DNA of 64,000 nt from Saprospiraceae bacterium. Lineage in GTDB: Bacteria > Bacteroidota > Bacteroidia > Chitinophagales > Saprospiraceae. The stretch is taken from contig JAEUUP010000004.1 of the NCBI GenBank assembly GCA_016787525.1, forward strand, positions 62,001 to 126,000, given 5' to 3'. Positions 61,862 through 64,000 of this stretch are shown one piece after another. Below the pieces are notes generated by a model, which was not told where the DNA came from, did no database searches, and saw only the letters and a program-made list of their open reading frames with translations. Made by a program: the position numbers and the translations under genes. Within the stretch, counting starts at the first letter, position 1; each line of letters begins with the position of its first letter.

Positions 61862-62771
61862 GATTTATATTTTTAAAAATGCAAAATATTTTGTTTTCTA
61901 GTTTCTTATAAAAACTCAACTCAAAATCGGTCAAGTGTAAAGCGGCAATGTTATCCTTTTCAAAATCAATAGCCATATTAAATGGTTCTAATATATTATC
62001 TAAATCAAATTCCAGTGTTGGCATATTACTTAAATGTGTTTTACCCCAGTAATGTGTCCCAAAGTAGCCTATATTTTTAATTAGATTTACATTAGGCACA
62101 ATACATAATCCATCCATTTTTTGAAAAATAAAATTCCATTGAAAATCCCAAGTATCAACTTTCCCTTCATAAACAGCCTTAAAAGATTGTTCTAACCAAT
62201 TCTTTAAATCAGTGTTTAAAAAACGCTTTTCTAGTATTTTATGAATTTTATCTAAACTTTTGATTTCAAACTCATAATACTGCCAAGCATGCCGCCATGT
62301 AGCCCATCCCCAAACCGAGTTATAAGCCGAAAAGTAATATCTATTTGCTTGAGATTTACTATTATTAAACAAATAATTTGTCCCTGCTATTTGCATGATT
62401 TTGCTCTCATTCCTGTACTTATTTAACATTAAACTACAAAATGAGAAAAAACTGAGTTCTGGGAGACAATCATCTTCTAATATAATCCCTTCCTCAATAT
62501 GTCCAAAAAACCAAGTTATAGCTTCACTAACTGCTTGACCACAACCTAAGTTTTTTTCTCGAAATAATGTTTTAACCGAACAATTCCAATCAATTTGTTT
62601 AACAACTTGACGTGCTTGCTCACAATGTTTTAAATCTGCTATATTACTTTCCCTTGGTCCGTCTGCCGCTATAAAAAGTTGCTTGGGTTGTATTTGTCTA
62701 ATTCGTTCAAAAACTTTTGCTGTTTCTTTTGGGCGATTGAAAATTATGAATAGAATAGGTGTTTGAAACAT
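61854..62771 (-). CDS. Nucleotide-diphospho-sugar transferase, HlpA-like
   Basis: 305 residues. Begins TPILFIIFNRPKETAKVF and carries LGCGQAVSEAITWFF and GIILEDDCLPELSFF with the DD metal site (about 97-98), then a Trp-rich stretch (YNSVWGWATWRHAWQYY) that is characteristic of this glycosyltransferase-like group (often annotated as hemolysin HlpA). Overlaps both neighbours by 8 and 28 bp. Role: addition of a sugar or modification in surface polysaccharide. Confidence 0.85.
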   Translation of the reverse strand: MFQTPILFIIFNRPKETAKVFERIRQIQPKQLFIAADGPRESNIADLKHCEQARQVVKQIDWNCSVKTLFREKNLGCGQAVSEAITWFFGHIEEGIILEDDCLPELSFFSFCSLMLNKYRNESKIMQIAGTNYLFNNSKSQANRYYFSAYNSVWGWATWRHAWQYYEFEIKSLDKIHKILEKRFLNTDLKNWLEQSFKAVYEGKVDTWDFQWNFIFQKMDGLCIVPNVNLIKNIGYFGTHYWGKTHLSNMPTLEFDLDNILEPFNMAIDFEKDNIAALHLTDFELSFYKKLENKIFCIFKNINLE

Positions 62772-63694
62772 AGTTCTCTAATATTTACTATTTTAAAGAA
62801 ATTAAGCCCCTTCAGTATTTTCCTATGTACACGCTGTTTAAAAGATGGTTTTCGGCTGATTGGTTTGTACGACTTCCAATATGTCAGAGTTAAATACTCA
62901 TAGTATTCTTCTTTAAAAGGATGTGTATTTTCTATAAACCAAGGTTTATCAGAACCTGTAAAATGGATTATACAAGGATTTTTTTGTAATTCACCAAATA
63001 TTTCTTCTGGTATATTTAGGTCAAAACAAGAAACTTTTTTTGTAAAAATTGCTTCTTGTGCGTTCCACGTTGTTGGTGCAACACGCCATTGATTCTCTAA
63101 AAGAACATTTAAAATATCTTGATCCCAATAAATGATTTTTTCTATATGATTTTTTAAAAACCATATAGATTTTTCAGTAATAGAGTTATTTCGCCAATAA
63201 GCCAAGTTGATTAGTAAAACCCCAGCATTAAAGTAAAAGCTTTTACCTTGCATACCTAAACTCTCTTTAAACGCCTCAGTAATCAAAGGGTTTTCAACCG
63301 CTGCATGGCTATAATTATCAATATTAATGTGCCACAAATCATCTATTTTGCTTCTAACGATGATATCTGCATCTAAAAAAAGAACTTTTTTTAACATTTG
63401 TGGCACTAAATCAGGTATTAATAGCCGTAAATAGGTTGCTTTAGAAATATGGTCAGAAATGAAAGCCTCTTCAAAAACTTGGTTATTATTTTGGATAAAC
63501 AGAACCGAATAACCATATTTTTCTACTGTTAATTGCAACCGTTTATGATTTTTCAAACGAATAGTATCATAAATTACATAAATTTTAAAATCTAAGTGAC
63601 GGTTAAACGTAAATAATGATGTCAACATTACGGCACAATGCTGTACATACTTATCATCTATTGTTACAACAATACTTATAGTTTCGGAACTCAT
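62744..63694 (-). CDS. Family 8 glycosyltransferase
   Basis: 316 residues from the ATG at 63694 (MSSETISIVVTIDD); a TTG three codons upstream is also possible. GT8 features: strand ISIVVTIDDKYVQHCAVML, ATYLRLLIPDLVP, then VLFLDADIIV (DxD-type metal site), the NAGVLLINLAYWR loop, and IIYWDQDILNVLL. A retaining galactosyl- or glucosyltransferase similar to LgtC/RfaJ; acceptor likely a lipopolysaccharide or capsule precursor. Near copies of the 10-mer at 62807 and 63274 are decayed. Confidence 0.9.
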   Translation of the reverse strand: MSSETISIVVTIDDKYVQHCAVMLTSLFTFNRHLDFKIYVIYDTIRLKNHKRLQLTVEKYGYSVLFIQNNNQVFEEAFISDHISKATYLRLLIPDLVPQMLKKVLFLDADIIVRSKIDDLWHINIDNYSHAAVENPLITEAFKESLGMQGKSFYFNAGVLLINLAYWRNNSITEKSIWFLKNHIEKIIYWDQDILNVLLENQWRVAPTTWNAQEAIFTKKVSCFDLNIPEEIFGELQKNPCIIHFTGSDKPWFIENTHPFKEEYYEYLTLTYWKSYKPISRKPSFKQRVHRKILKGLNFFKIVNIRELCFKHLFYS

Positions 63695-63699
63695 GGTTT

Positions 63700-64000
63700 T
63701 CAAATTTTTTGAGCAACGACAATATTGCTAAGATATAAATCATTTCTTATTGGCAATCGTTTTTCAAGAAATATAGCTGTCCAATTTACTACCCTAACAA
63801 ACCGAGACATTCCTCGTACTGTCAACATATATAAAACTATCATTTGTGCTACAGTTGTAATATAATTACCCGATTTGTCTAAAACAACAATTCGAAATCC
63901 ATGTTTTTCAAAAAGTTGCTTTAGCGCAAACTGTGTGTAACGGGCATAATCGATTGGAATCTCATGCTCATTCCATACAAAAGGACAAGTAATTAATATT
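63700..64000 (-). CDS. SAM-dependent methyltransferase-like protein, C-terminal part (5' cut by window edge)
   Basis: The minus-strand frame is open from the right edge to a TGA at 63702-63700 (about 99 residues). It reads LITCPFVWNEHEIPIDYAR and then YTQFALKQLFEKHGFRIV, the typical C-terminal segment of type 11 methyltransferases, where VWNEHE/PxDYxRYT precedes the last helix. The end (RNDLYLSNIVVAQKI) is also usual. It lies 5 bp before the GT8 start, so it is the upstream gene of the same operon. Confidence 0.82.
   Translation of the reverse strand, partial: ILITCPFVWNEHEIPIDYARYTQFALKQLFEKHGFRIVVLDKSGNYITTVAQMIVLYMLTVRGMSRFVRVVNWTAIFLEKRLPIRNDLYLSNIVVAQKI

Noticed and set aside
1-64000. 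tRNA genes
   Set aside because: I looked for cloverleaf-like GGTTCGAATCC-type arms with matching acceptor stems and saw none I could support; GGTTCGAA strings at 12056 and 12416 belong to REP palindromes.

Overview
The window comes from a bacterium of the phylum Bacteroidota. Supporting evidence is the type IX secretion (T9SS) sorting domain on secreted proteins, a PorV homologue and a PorU2-like C25 peptidase, several TAnnTTTG (-7) promoters, moderate AT richness, and families common in the phylum (DUF4369-thioredoxin, DUF5995, WG repeats, DUF1080). I cannot name the genus from sequence alone.

Layout. 1-12 kb is mostly housekeeping: the end of a T9SS cargo protein, a GNAT acetyltransferase, a TlpA-like lipoprotein or secreted thioredoxin, RNase P RNA, an A-type Fe-S carrier, aroQ, an MDR oxidoreductase, a broken PD-(D/E)XK-type gene, an Omp85-like barrel and mfd. 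12-23 kb is accessory: a 21-bp tandem array, a RAYT transposase (IS200-like HUH) among REP-like palindromes, two LRR-Roc-COR (Roco) proteins of which the second ends in a TIR domain, a DUF1016 nuclease, and a toxin-antitoxin pair lying between 118-bp direct repeats. 23-25 kb holds a DUF5995 protein and porV. 25-37 kb is a mobile or defence region: MITE-like hairpins, two WG-repeat proteins, an IS1595-type transposase, a PIN protein, and an R-M locus (nuclease-methylase fusion plus specificity subunit) whose S gene carries a G10 tract. 36-45 kb has a TPR histidine kinase, SnoaL-like and LRR secreted proteins, and a sugar-degradation pair (PQQ-type/cytochrome c protein and DUF1080-PA14 protein). 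45-50 kb is an ATPase plus STAND-TPR operon, followed by about 1 kb of non-coding repeats. 50-60 kb has small hypothetical proteins, recG and the PorU2-like peptidase. 60-64 kb is a tightly packed glycosyltransferase operon for surface polysaccharide that runs off the right edge.

The most striking signal is not a gene. A 10-mer, TACTGAGGGG (or CCCCTCAGTA), occurs 53 times exactly by my count on the two strands, plus about a dozen near copies, where random expectation is well below one. 45 copies lie inside genes, including mfd, recG, aroQ and the T9SS genes, and use all five stop-free reading frames (TEG, LRG, PQY, PSV, PLS). Eight are intergenic, several abutting or inside hairpins. The density and dispersion resemble a DNA uptake sequence or a Chi-like site. 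I know of no such element described for this phylum. Stretches that look recently acquired (IS, TA, PIN pair, ATPase gene, glycosyltransferase operon) are nearly free of it.

All calls come from reading the sequence; no database search was possible.
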